NCBI GenBank assembly: GCA_037176845.1
Contig: JAYKXP010000311.1
Coordinates: 1 to 29,571, forward strand
Direction of reading: 5' to 3'
From: Paramarasmius palmivorus
Taxonomy: Eukaryota; Basidiomycota; Agaricomycetes; Agaricales; Marasmiaceae
DNA: 29,571 bases
Position 1 is the stretch's first letter. Every line of letters begins with the position of its first letter. The notes beneath the pieces were generated by a model. That model had not been told where the DNA came from. It did no database searches and was given only the letters and a program-made list of their open reading frames with translations. Shown piece after piece: positions 1-12,096 of this stretch. The position numbers and the translations under genes are program-made.

Positions 1-3000
1 ACCGTATCTACAGCTCTGATCACCTTCGGCCCCATATTATCCTGACGAACACCAACCGTAAAGTCCTCTCAAAGGTCAACATTCCTTTTTGGACCAGGAG
101 ATGGAAATGTCGGACCATTCCAAGTTGCCGGTGCTGAGTGGTTGGAATCGGAACTATAGTAAATTGAGACAGTTTTGTCGAGATGCGAAAGAGAGTGCCA
201 TTATACTACTTCATTCTTCCTCGAAGTAGTAATCATTCTTGTAGGGAAATGGCCTCGATCAACATCGTAAACTCCCCCAGCCTCCGGAAGGTCACATTCT
301 GATCATTGCTACTTTACAATGTACGAAACAACAACTGTAGAACCATTTGTCTCCCTAGGTCATCGTTTGAATTGTAATATTGGTTCCCCAAGTGTACCCA
401 AGTTTACATGCTGAGCCAATAAGGGCTGTCGAAGGATGGTTGTACCGTAAACTTCCTCGGCGTTCCCTTCACGTCACAGTGTGGAACGAGGGATTTCTTC
501 CCTCGAATTCGATCTTGACTTATTGACAGTTTTGGCCTACTCCCGTTGGAACAACTAAGCCCTAAAAGCCTAATAGCGACGACCCCAATACGTCCATATG
601 TTCTCGATGGTTCTCTTTTAACGGCATGGAGGTTTTCGCCCAAAGTGGACCTGGGTATCACAAATTCAGTATACGGCTCAATACCCACATGGGTAAAGAC
701 TCCGGGAATCCTGCGCATGATTACGGTTTTTCCAAATCCGACATCTAGGCATCGTCGAGGTCTCATTTCAACGGCGTCGGTAAACATCTGTAACGACAGA
801 TACATTGAAAATCAATTCTGGGCTTCACAAGAAAACCAGAGAAAACCTTACCAGCTAGTAGGATACTACTTTTAGTGTCGCTCGGTCACGCGATATGCTG
901 ACTGAGCCTTGAATGGGATCCGAACGCGATTCCTGCCGTAGTACCGAAAGATAGTTTATGTTGACCTTTGCAGATAGAGCGCGCGATATTTTGGCATTAA
1001 GCCGTTTGTTGAACGACAGACAGGTCAACAGATGCCGTTCTGAGATACGAAGATCATTTCAATGGACTTTCTCCAGAACGTCAGGGAAGATAGTCTTGTG
1101 TACGGGCTGACTTTCGGTAGCATGAACATAGCGACTGTCGTTCGGTTGGTCCGAGTAGGAAGTGAACCATACAGTTATTCGCTCTGATGTACCCGTTTCA
1201 GTGAAATATGGTTCTGGACCCTAAAAATTTATCGATTCAAAGATAGCTCGTCAGGCTTGCGGTTTGAACATCCAAAAGTGAACACGCACCCTGACGAGGG
1301 AGTTTTTTAAGTCCGATATCTTAGTATTACTGTTATATCATGGATATCGAGTAAACACTCACAAAAATGGAGACCCCTTGGATATGCTAACTTAGTGTGT
1401 TGATGCCCGAGGGTTCGTGATGAGAGTGGGAAAGGAAAGTAGGATCTGCTGTGCCTTGCCGCGAGAAAATTCTTCGCTTCTAGACTTGACAGGAACACTG
1501 TGATACAGACTCCATTCATTGCACAGTCCCGTTCCTCACGTGACTGACAGTATCAGGTCGTATCTTTTTTCACTGTTCAATCATTCTGTCTGTTAAAAAA
1601 TTATGACCTGAAAAACTGGCAGCACAGGGAGCAATTTGCTATTCACTTGGACGGTCGGACTAGTAGATTCCTTACTATTAGTACATTCCCGAACGGGCGA
1701 CTGCGGCTCGTGCTTGCTGTCGGATGGTATGCTTCCGAAGATGAAGACTCCATAAAATCTCTGACTGGATCGCACCACGGAATGCCCCAGGATGTTGTTG
1801 TTTCTCGGGGTGCGTCGCGTTTTATACCTTGGAACTTTTCTTTCCTAATTAATCAGAACCAGGGGCCTTCGAAAACAGATATCGTACGTCTCGCGTGGAA
1901 AAATCCCATACGAACCTTATCGTTATACATCGACGTTACGCTTTATCTGTTTGACTTTCTCCTCGGGTCCTGCGTTGGGCCCCCAACCAAGGGGCGTACT
2001 ACCTCACTTGATTATCGATACAAGCGGACGGTCACGCCTGTCACCAAGCATTGGTCTCATTTAGGTGTTCCCAGGGGTTATTTCTCTATGCGCTACATCG
2101 GGCACAGTGGGGACTTTCTCCGAGTCTGTGCGTCAGCATGTTTTTCAAGAGGCTTGCAATTTGATTCTGTTGACATCCCTGTAGGAGTAATTTAGCATCC
2201 CCCATAAACGGTTTTCAATGGGGCAAGCGGGTTTTCCGACAACTTTACCACCAGTTTTGATCCACTTGGATCTTATATACCCACAGAGGACAGCGCAACA
2301 GAGCAAAGATTTACTGGCCCTCGCTATAGTCCTTACATATCCACCGTGTTTTTCAATTCAGTCATCACGCCCGTAGTGGGTTCCTCGGCCTTACTGGTGA
2401 AGTTTCTGAGCAACTCACTTGCACCCCAAGACCATGTATCTTCCAGCGGCAATCAAAACCCTCGATAGTAATCTCGCCAGCCCTCTCACGGACATCCTCG
2501 AAGACGAAAGACGACATGTTCACTAAAATACCCTTCCGTTTACGAGATGGGTCCCGTAAATATGAGGGCATGAAGTCAAACGTCGTAACATCGGTAATAT
2601 TGTACGGGACCTGCGGGTACAGATAGCGTGACTTGGAGATCACCTGGACAGGGGGACAATGTTAAAGGATCAAGGCATTTCGCGCGATCTACTAGTCGAT
2701 GTAATCCCCCCTTTTGCCTGTATAATATTTTTACGAAGGGAGTTCGTTTTCAAATCTGAAAGCATCTATCGCTTCGCCTTCTTCCAGTCCTGTTTACAAG
2801 AACGCGACCTTCCTTGCGGGTCCCCGAGACCAACTCCGACGAAGTACATGTATTTGGATGTGTTGAAACGCCGTATCCTGTCAGCGCTTTTATATGTTCT
2901 TTGAATTAATCGATCCATTGTTATGATGCTTGGTGAGAGCAAATGATCACTGTGGGACACACGCAATGTCGATCGCTTGTTGGACTGGGAATCACGTTTG

Positions 3001-5231
3001 GTTGGGGTGAGCAATTGGAGTGCGGATGCTCTTTAGGGGTGGTTCCGGGATCCAAACATTAACTGCAAAAACGCGCAGTTTTGTGTTGTGTAGATGACGC
3101 GTGGGGTTCGACTTGAAGCAACTGATAGTGTTAATATTTATATGCCACAGGTATTTTGAGAAATCTCATTAGGGAGAATCCAAAGACAGGTCGGCGCCAC
3201 TCTGGATCTTGCGTTGCAAGTAGTAGCGTGCGCCAACCGGGCGTTCGGTCTTGAATATACGGCGGAATCTCCTAGCAGGCAGTAAGTTGATAAAAACTAG
3301 TCTAACGATGGAAATTGTTTGATTCTGGGCGCCACTTTTTACTAAAGAACATATTGTTCCTGATCCCCTGAATGTGTCGATAGGAATCATGCATCTGAGC
3401 CGTCGAATTGGAATTGGAGTGTTGGTAGCTCCTCTTGTAGGCAAGTCCATGCGTTCCCGAACTCTTAGAGTCGCTCACCCCATCCATACCCCCTGTACTC
3501 CAGAAAGCCTCCTGGCCTGCGCATGCCATCTGGGCAAGCATTTTCTCGCAAACATTCCGGGCGTTGTAGTTTACGAGGTGTCTTGCCCGTGGCATCACTG
3601 ATACGTGCATTCTCTTTCCATGCGTAGACCTCAAGGTAGCAATCCCAATGATATTGAGAACTTCGTTCTCGATAATGTCATCCTAGCCATCAGTTCTCTA
3701 GCCCTGAGATGCTTAACCTAAGGAAGTCAACTCGATGTCGTATGTATGATGTTGATCCGAAGGTAGGTTTAACAACACAGTCACCGCGTGGTAGACTGAG
3801 GTACTCGCTGTCGTGCTTCTACAAAGGAGCACTGTTGACAGTGAGGAGAGTAGCGGAATGTGTTCAGGCGGAAAAAAAAAATAAAATAGGTTCTGTAAGA
3901 GAACGATGCTTTGCCTTATCCCCAACATATCTGCAAGACGTGTTGCCGGGCATGTTCCAAAAGCTGATGGAATAGCTCCTACGCCAAACTTCCTTCGCTC
4001 TCGTGTTTGAACTGGCCGCGATGTAAACTGCCAGAAGACCCAATACTTGGGAAGCGTTTACCAAGTTTGAGGCGTAAAATCGACATCTTCGGTATTGGTT
4101 CCCGTATAAGAGAAATTTGAATGCTCGCGAGTCACATTGAGGAAGCCGTATCGCACCAAGCTGTTGCGCGTTGTGTCGGGGTTTGACTGCTCTGCTTTCG
4201 ACATCGCGTGAGCAATCAGTGATCGCGTTTGCTCCTTCCAGCCGCCGAGCAGGGACCTATCCATAAGGCGGCCTGCTGCTAAAAACTAGGGATGCTGGTT
4301 TGGCTGGCCGATGAAGGACTTGGGCAAGGGGGCACGTTATCTCTCCCGAATCCCAGCCCCGCCGAGATATGGAGATGTTATCGGCGGACATGTGTCGGCT
4401 GAAAGTGCGACATCTGCAGCCCAATTCTCTTCCGTCCATCGTATGGATTGTATCCCCAAAGGATCAAGCGAAGCAGAGCCATAAGCAGTCTCCTGGCAAA
4501 ACCTATATATGGGCCAGAAGGCGGTATCGGAGTCCGCCCGGACGAGGCTCTAATGCACCCCACTAACCGGTCACAATCATTATGCATACCAGCAGCACTC
4601 AGGGACCCGTCATACTTCGAGCATTGGCTCACGGGCCATGGCTGCTTCGAGCTCTCAATACTGGCATCTCTACCTTATCTCCCATTGGCAAGGTGTAATC
4701 ACCTCGGTAGTATGCAACAGCTGAACGCGAATGCGCTTGCTCAAGGAATTGGGACTCTCTGTTCGTAACCATCTTCGTAAACATCGTTTGACCTCTCCAT
4801 TCTACCTTCATCACTCTAGGGCTCGCGTTCGGCATTCGGTGTATTCCAAGCATGCAAGACTAACTGAATACAGACGGAGCACAAGAACGAACCTAAACAT
4901 CGAAGTCCAGCGGATAAATCCACGAGAAAGGGTTATCCAGTGATTGCTGGCAAGTAGATGTATGGGAGATGCGAATATCGAGCCATATGGCAGTTGCCAA
5001 TAGAGTGTTCAAGAAATCAAAAGGCTTGTCGAAGGATTAAAGTACTGATTACAGTCTGCTCAGCGAACTCTGTTCAGCTTACTGGCTGTCAATTTACGGC
5101 ACATAGGCGGACAGCAATTATCGTCTCTTGACTCATTCCTTTAATATGTCGCATTGTGTTTTGGAACTCTCCCCTCAGAACGTCCTTGATTAATCTCCTC
5201 CAATAGCGCTATTTCAGTGCAGAGGCGTCAG
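1..5231. other. Gene-poor stretch, no supported feature
   Basis: No coding region can be supported here. The longest open stretch (1647-2195, +, about 180 codons) has no recognisable motif, no convincing splice structure and a composition no different from its surroundings. Other open stretches overlap on both strands and look accidental. No tRNA-like box, tandem array or long inverted repeat was seen. The stretch may be heavily decayed repeat DNA, but no particular element can be named. Confidence 0.5.
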
Positions 5232-5766
5232 TTAGTTTGGCATCAACAGAGTGGCTCGAACATATGCCGAGAAGCTATGATCTCCATCGTCCCAGTACCC
5301 TTGATTCCTCATCGCCTCCATTAGTTCATATGCTGTGCTTTTGTCGTGTTTCCATCCCGACCAGTCAAACCCCGAGACCAAGTTGGGATCGTCGATATGC
5401 TGCTCCTCCAATAGCTTTCGTAGCTTGACTTCTGCACCATAAAACCCAGTATCTTTGTCGTCACCAGTCTGAGTGATGAGAGATAGATCCGAGTGTAGTG
5501 AAACCGGCGTTATGCAACCAACGGCCTCCGTAGAAATTAGGATGTGCAATCGTCGCGATGAAAGTCGCAAAACCTGCTTTCACAATTCCAAGGCTACCAA
5601 ACAACGAGAGCGTAGAAGCGGCAGCGTAGACGTATCCCTTCTCCAGTGAGGATCCGACCTGGAACTCACATTGTTGGGTGCCAAGAAGTGGAAGGAGAGC
5701 AGCGATATCCTGAATACCGCTGGAAAGGGTATCGCCGAAGTTTTGCCATTGCGTTCTATCGGCCAT
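5232..5766 (-). pseudogene. Truncated, frameshifted relic of a conserved agaricomycete protein
   Basis: Reading the minus strand from the ATG at 5766, the first ~95 codons match the start of a widespread agaricomycete family of unknown function. That family opens MADRTQWQNFGDTLSSGIQD and continues with IAALLPLLGT, a Cys, and GYVYAAAS.LSLFGSLGIVKAGF. After the NAGF motif near 5500 the frame closes (stop at 5461), but the expected continuation, SDLSLITQTG then GAEVKLRKLLEEQHIDD, runs on in another frame to a stop at 5232. A one-base gain or two-base loss near 5490 explains this; no GT-AG intron fits. The family, as I remember it, is about twice this length and has membrane segments in the second half; nothing downstream resembles them. 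It is therefore a 5' gene fragment broken by at least one frameshift. Family identity is from memory of its N-terminus; its function is unknown. Confidence 0.72.
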
Positions 5767-8580
5767 ATTCTGCTGTCACTGTAACATTGGCATATTATCA
5801 GCTAGAATTTTCGGTCGGGGTGGGTGACATACCAGGGGTCTTGGAGGTGTGAGGTAGAGCAAGGAATCCTTGTCCAACCAAATAATCCTATTTTGTTCCT
5901 ATACGCCGTGAATCCAACATCTGACATCAAAGATGCCATCTGTCTAGTCACTACTGTTGTCTCCCAAGAATGATTCTTGGCTGATCCAAGTGGAAGAAGC
6001 TGTAATACATCGAAAGGCCTGTGAGTATTGCGGTGGAGGGACAAAAGACCCAAAAAGACTCGTTATTCCTGCGTTATTCCCACACACTGCCTCATTGATA
6101 TGCCCCCGTGACGCTTGACATCCCTGTTCGGTTGCTTACTACAGAACGACTATCTTCTGTGCAAGTAAAGCCGGGCTAGCCAGGCTATCGGTTGCTCTCT
6201 CCGCAGATCTCAGCCGAGTGTGTTGTCTGTTAGGACACTGGTGCAACCAGTTCTCTCTACCTGAAGCTAGGAGGACGACAGGATCTGCCTATTACTTCTG
6301 GCTGTGGATCCCATTACCCGTGTTCAAAGGCTGCAATTCTCTTGGAGACCTCGGGATGACTTTTGATACAACAGATACAGGTACGAGAGTTGCTATAGAA
6401 AGGCTGGGCCGGAGGAATGATCATAGGTTGTATTTGGGCCTTTGTTCGCTGGAATGTACCGGCAAGTTTTTGGGTCTTTCTATTCAGTTATTGGTCGATG
6501 TTGATCTTGCTTCAAAGTCTACTTATCCAACCATGTTGAAGAACCCACAGACTCCAACACGTATTCATGGAGATTTCATTGCGTGACAACGGTCGGCGGC
6601 ACTCCTTAGGTTCTACATCAAGACTCTTCTTCACAATCTAGGAGTTTTGAACGATCTCGAGCTATTTCACTCCTACAGTGAAGTTAACGAGCACTAATGC
6701 CGCTTCTTGAAGTTCTGGCATAAGATACGGAGCCAGTCTTCCTGGCTTTGGGATGAGGTGCGTAATTCTAGTCACCTTGGCGAGCTATACCGATACTGTT
6801 CATGCTACAGGCAATGCGGCTCTTGTCTTCTGCGTCATTGTACCGGTTCTTCGTCGCAAATAGGAAGCACTTAGCATCGGGGACGCGACGTTCGTGCACC
6901 TTCAAAGCAGGGCTCCGATATTGTTAGCATCGGATCCGAAGGGCAGCATGGTTCCAGGACAATCCTGACATGCTCTATCCAGAGCACGACAGTACTAGGG
7001 ATACGTTCTGGTTACTTGGTTGCTACAAAATGATGGCACATCGTATGTAACATCGTCGCACACATGTTACGGTTTGCTGACAGCTGATGACCATGAACAG
7101 ACGCAATTAGAATCGCAGGAAGAGCTCCTCAAATCCCTCTACGCGTATGCTCCTCGCTGTGGTGGCATACAGTTCTCTCCTTAGAATCTTATGTGAGTAC
7201 TGTCCTCAAACTGTCCTATCTGAAGACCCTGCCAGTTACGGTTGAGCAACCACTCCGCATCCTATTTCATACTCCCTGGGTAAATAGCGCTTATGGTACC
7301 GGGGCTTGCTTCTTCATGTCAACAGCAGCATGTTATACAACAAGGTTTCCGATTAATGCGTACCAGATTCAATCCTGCATTTCTGACTTCGACCACGTGA
7401 GGAAGTCTCGTCTCGTCGAATAGTGCGAAGATGTAGCTTGGGAAGAGTCGTGGGTCTCCAGTCAACATATATCGCTTCAATGACAGTGCCAGTGGACTAT
7501 GCCAAGTTTCAGCGGAACCGCAGGTGTGAAAGATTCCACGCCCGAATGGGCTCTTTAACTCGAGCTGTATCACGGTCGGCCCCTCTTTTGGGTTACCTCG
7601 TTGAATCATGGAGAGGTAATGGTATCCGAGGAATCATCGCAGGGAGCGACACCTCGGAAGCTTCTAGTTGCTTCCACGATACTATTGGACTACTCGGCCT
7701 TATGCCTCGCAGCGTGCAATAGTTGGAGGAATGGATTCCACTCGGAGATTCGGTACATCGTACGTATGATACAATGTTTTTGGGGAACCCGATAAATGGA
7801 ATTATATGTTACCCTTGTGATACGTGCTTGGAACCGTTTGGGAATCTTTGACCGCCCTCGAGGAATCGAAGTTCCGAGGTACACATGGTGTATAGTATAA
7901 CCCCGAAAGCGCCTCTGGGTCAGTTGCGTACCACGAGGGTCAGCCAGAATCTTCCGAGGCATCAAACTGCGTGGCCGTATCCCGATTCGTGCATTTCTGA
8001 AGCAGGGATCACGACGACGGTAGACTTTAGTACACGCTCCAAACGTGAAACGAGTGGCTCTGGTGTTTCAGTCGAGGACACAAGGGACATGCGTCATGAT
8101 GCCCTGGAGTTTTTGAACGATTGAGATCAGCACCTTTAAGAATATAGGTTAGCATATAGCCAATACGCAGGTGATGAACCACAGGCTACATACCATTCTG
8201 CAAATAACGACACTGCTCCCTGCAACCTTGACTGGTACGGAAAACCCGTCTGAGGAGTTTTCGAAATCGTAAGCGGAAGACGTTTGAGGTCCCCTTTGGG
8301 CCGATCGTGACACTGAGGGGAATCGAGTACCGGCAAAAAGACATATGGGTCGACTTTGAAGAGAATTTTTGGAGCCTGTCAGGGTGTCGTTTGAAGTTTC
8401 GAAAGATAGTAAACCCCACGCTTTACAGTTTCTGGATTTTCGATGAAGAGAGAACAGGTTGCAACCCAGCTGTGAACGCCGAACGCCAAAGATGGACGTT
8501 CAGGACAACCTGCGCTCTTCGAGGAACCGGGCCGGAGGAAGATGTAACCGATCAGGGCGATTACGATCTTATCTCTTAGG
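5767..8580. other. Gene-poor stretch left of the transposon
   Basis: No gene can be supported. Open stretches at 6218-6586 (+) and 7319-7609 (-) are 95-120 codons long but show no known motif, signal peptide or convincing splice extension. The last 100 bases up to 8580 form the left flank of the transposon insertion. No second copy of the transposon's inverted repeat or of any other long repeat was seen. Confidence 0.45.
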
Positions 8581-8677
8581 CCTGCAAATCTGAGTTTAAA
8601 TTTGGCACGGCTCTACTTATGATCGAGTGTTCCCGTTTGAGCGACCTGGGAATTTTTGTATTACCCTTTGAGGAAGG
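8581..8677 (+). repeat. Left terminal inverted repeat of the transposon (97 bp)
   Basis: This stretch, starting CCTGCAAATCTGAG and ending TTTGAGGAAGG, is the reverse complement of 14306-14402 at 96 of 97 positions; the mismatch is base 5. Similarity stops abruptly on both sides, which sets the element edge at 8581. It is probably the transposase binding and cleavage end and may also carry promoter signals for the plus-strand gene starting 100 bp inside. Confidence 0.93.
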
Positions 8678-8777
8678 CGGATCTTGATTTGACGGAGGCA
8701 TTTTCTTGACATGCCACGTTTCCCGCCTCTCTCTCTCGGGAACCTGTCTGTAGATACCTTTTCGCAATCTAACTTCG

Positions 8778-11700
8778 ATGACATCCCACCCAATACCTGG
8801 AGTGAAAGCGCGAAAGCCTGGAAAGCGTGGTCCGACCAGACGGCAGCCAGGAACATCAATGTTCTCGTTGAATGGAGGATCAATAAGCACAGTATCAGCA
8901 CCGACACCGGCACATACCTGGCAGCACTCGACGCAGCATGGATTTGTAGCTCAAGAGAGCTGGCATAACTACGGGATTGGAGAAAGTATGAACTTGGACG
9001 ATGGGGCAGCTACTGGTACGTCTCGACTTCCGTTCGTATGTTTTGCCTACTGATATGCGAGTCATTTCAGTTGAACATTATCCTTCGATGATTTCCGAGT
9101 CTGACTGGGAGAACTCATTCCTCGAACATTTTCCTGCAACTCCACATGCTTCACACTCAAGCAGCGCAACACCTACGACCTCTATGCATATCTACCAACA
9201 ATCACCTCCCTGGAATGCATCGGCATCACGAAACACAGAAATGGACCATGGTCACCCAGCTGTGTTGCCCGAAACCTCTGCCCGAATGTCCTTGTCATAT
9301 ATTCTTGGTAACTCGCATCATACACGCTCAGTAACTGCCGAAACCGATATTACACTCTCCGGAAGTCCTGCACCTTGTCCCGACACCGTCTTTGCTCCAG
9401 ATTCTCACTCGGATTGCCTCCGACCAGCTTTACCTCTCCTTGGGACCTCATCAATGAAGGAGAACCGCTCCCCGTCAGCACCGCTATCTCCTCTCGCTGA
9501 TGCTGCCGAAATAATCCCCCAGTCCAAGCGCCGTAAACGGATGACTGAAGACGAGCAAGCGATAGACGTTCTACAATACATGAAGAGAAACTACTGCCAC
9601 CTCACTCTTCCTAAGCTCATTGCCCGCATATTTGACTCAGAAAACGACACACTCATCAACTTCCGAACTCATTTTTGTCATGATCGGGAATTCTTACTCT
9701 CATTCATTGGAAAACTCTTCGATCAAAGCAGTGGCTACGAGGTCCTACACGACATCATCAAGTTGCATGCCTTACGGGTTGTAGAGAAGGAGGTGGACAC
9801 GGAGTTTGTTGCTGCTCAGCGCATCGTCCAGAATGCTTCAAAAGCATGTAACCTTGATTTCCTGCGCAACTGGAGCCCATCACATCTTGTCGCACAGCTA
9901 GACATGCCTACAACGAAGTCTCTTATCGTCAAGATGACGACTGGGCGCTCGACAGATGAGAATAAGCTAAAGGATAACCAGGTGGTACGTCGATATTGAA
10001 TTGATACACTGTATTCTATTGAACAACTGGGTAGCTACGAGACACTGTCGTACTTCAGTTGATGCACGGCCGTTCAAACCTTTCGAACTACCTTCAGCTT
10101 GGCATTGGATTGAGTACATGGTCCATGGGGGCTTCTAAGCAGACTACGGAGCTTCTTAGTCACTGCGGGTTATCTACGAGCACGGTAACAATCGAGCGTG
10201 CCGTGAACGCAATTGGCCAGTCTAGCATTGACGAGGGCAAATTATCACCATTCCCCCGCTTCGCATCCTATGATAACCTAAACCTTTGCCATAGCAACAC
10301 CTACGAGCAACGACCCGACGCTCCAGCCAAAGTCCAGTCCGGCACCTTTACGCTAATCTACGAGCTCCCACACATATCTTGGAAGACAATGGAGATAGAA
10401 CCAATCATCAACGCGTTCAAGCAAGCAAGGCCACTAACTATTGACGACATAACTGCGTCAGAGGACCAGGTACTGTCTTTCTATGAACAGACCAAGGTTC
10501 ATTTGGTACAGATCCTTCTTAATCACGCCGAAGGATTCGAAAGCTACACAGGATCACGCCATCCCTCTCTCCAGCATAAGCCTCGCCACAAGCTTCCCCG
10601 AAATCGTCACAACAACTTTTTCCCTCTTCGAATTGCTGCTATCGAGGAAGCTTCAGTCTCGGGCCAAATTCTCGTACACGACGATATATTCATGAACCAA
10701 CTTGACTGCGATAATCCCTCATATCCTGAACGAGGTGAACGACTTCGTAAACATGCTATGCCCTTCTGTGTCGACCAACTTACCCTTTCTCGCATTCGTA
10801 CCGCTCAAAGGGAACGAGCACGCGACCTTGATCCCTATCACACTCGCCAGATCATTCAGCTAGTGTTTGGCATGTTCCATTTCATCATGAACTTGATGTG
10901 GGCTCTGTTGGGCGTTCATCGCGGGACCCTTGATGACCTTGGCAGTCTTTCATTTTTCTTCGCCATCCTCGATAAAGTGCGCCTTGGCCAGGATCGACCT
11001 GACTATCACACCCTCCGAATGGCACTGATGCAGATACTCGACGGTATCGTTTTGGCAGCGTGGGAGAAGGTTCACGGCTATTCTTCCTTTCCAGAGTTTG
11101 CCGATTCAAAGCCAACACCGGAGCAACTTTTGAAGCTTGCGGAGAAAATCTACACTAGCTATTGCTTTCACGAGTCCAAGGCCGATACGTCAGAAGACAA
11201 AGCATTCTTCAATCTTCAGCTACTTCTCCGGGATCTACTCTATGTTCGAGAGCTGCTTGATGCAGTGTCCGCCGGTGATATTGGACGTTGCGAGGATATT
11301 TTTCCGGATCTCGCTCACATTTTCCGTGGCGCTGGCTCAAATAACTACTCGGTTGAAATTCTATGGTTTTTACATAATGTCAAGAACGTCTGGACACCAG
11401 AATTTGCGTAGGTCTTGTAAATCATTATCCGCTCTTATTTCTTATTGCTCTCCAGGAACGTGATGCGGGAATGCATGATTGTGAATATCGATGGCCACTT
11501 TATGCCTACCGACCTCAATATTGAACATTTCATTGGATATGTCAAGGTATGTGACATGTACGACGTTTTAGAGCCAAGATTCATTTGCCACCGCTAGGAA
11601 CTTTTTGCGTCCAAAGGCATTTATTCTGGTTGGACACGGTTTGGCAATGTTACAGCCGCCGTAAAGGCATTGATGACCCTTCGGCATCGTGTTGCTGAGG

Positions 11701-12080
11701 AAACACGCCTCTCATATCAAAAAAAAGGTCACACAACACCCGAAAGTGTCAAGAAACTGGTGCTCCGAGTTGCCGATGCTGTGAATAAACACCAACTTCA
11801 GCACTTTCTTCCCAACCGCCGACCACGAAATGACACTTGTCACTCGGTTCCAGATCTTCTCACAAAAGGACGATCACTTCTGTTGGGACGAACATTGAAG
11901 GCGTTTAACGAAACCGTGCGGGCTCTAGCTGATGCCTATACAGGCAGGATCTTACGGGAGGAGTGTTTCAGGGAGTTGGAGGAAGAATCAAGAGATACCA
12001 TACCGGAAAACATGATTACGTTCGAAGACAACGGTTACACAGCTTTGAATTACGCTGGGCTGTATGATAATATTGAGTAG
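8778..12080 (+). CDS. DUF6589-domain protein, probable Academ-type transposase
   Basis: The proposed exons are 8778-9015, 9071-9984, 10059-11407, 11456-11546 and 11598-12080, joined by GT-AG introns of 55, 74, 48 and 51 nt with consistent phases, giving 1024 residues. The N-terminal ~230 residues are Ser/Pro/Thr-rich and end in a KRRKR nuclear-signal-like run (about 232-236). The rest follows the DUF6589 pattern: SYDNLN (Asp456), an EEASVSG stretch, VDQLT (Asp623), FGMFHFIMNLMW, and after the last introns WTPEFANVMRECMIVN then GHFMPTDLNIEH (Glu857). Asp456, Asp623 and Glu857 are candidate DDE catalytic residues; this is inference. The likely role is cutting and joining the 97-bp ends in the nucleus. 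Translation may instead start at the ATG at 8988 (954 residues); 8778 is preferred because the frame stays open and sits ~100 bp inside the repeat, as in the partner gene. Another open stretch (8711-8968, other frame) overlaps the 5' end and may be a leader ORF. Confidence 0.88.
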
Positions 12081-12096
12081 ATTACACAACGTATAA

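Noticed and set aside
1647..2195. 182-codon open frame
   Set aside because: No motif, no splice extension and no compositional signal; likely accidental in a non-coding region.
4448..4768. 106-codon open frame overlapping several others on both strands
   Set aside because: Multiple overlapping frames are open here on both strands, and none resembles a protein family.
8576..8913. Minus-strand open frames across the left inverted repeat
   Set aside because: They run through the terminal repeat and the element edge and show no protein-like pattern; the same repeat gives a mirror frame at 14176-14433.
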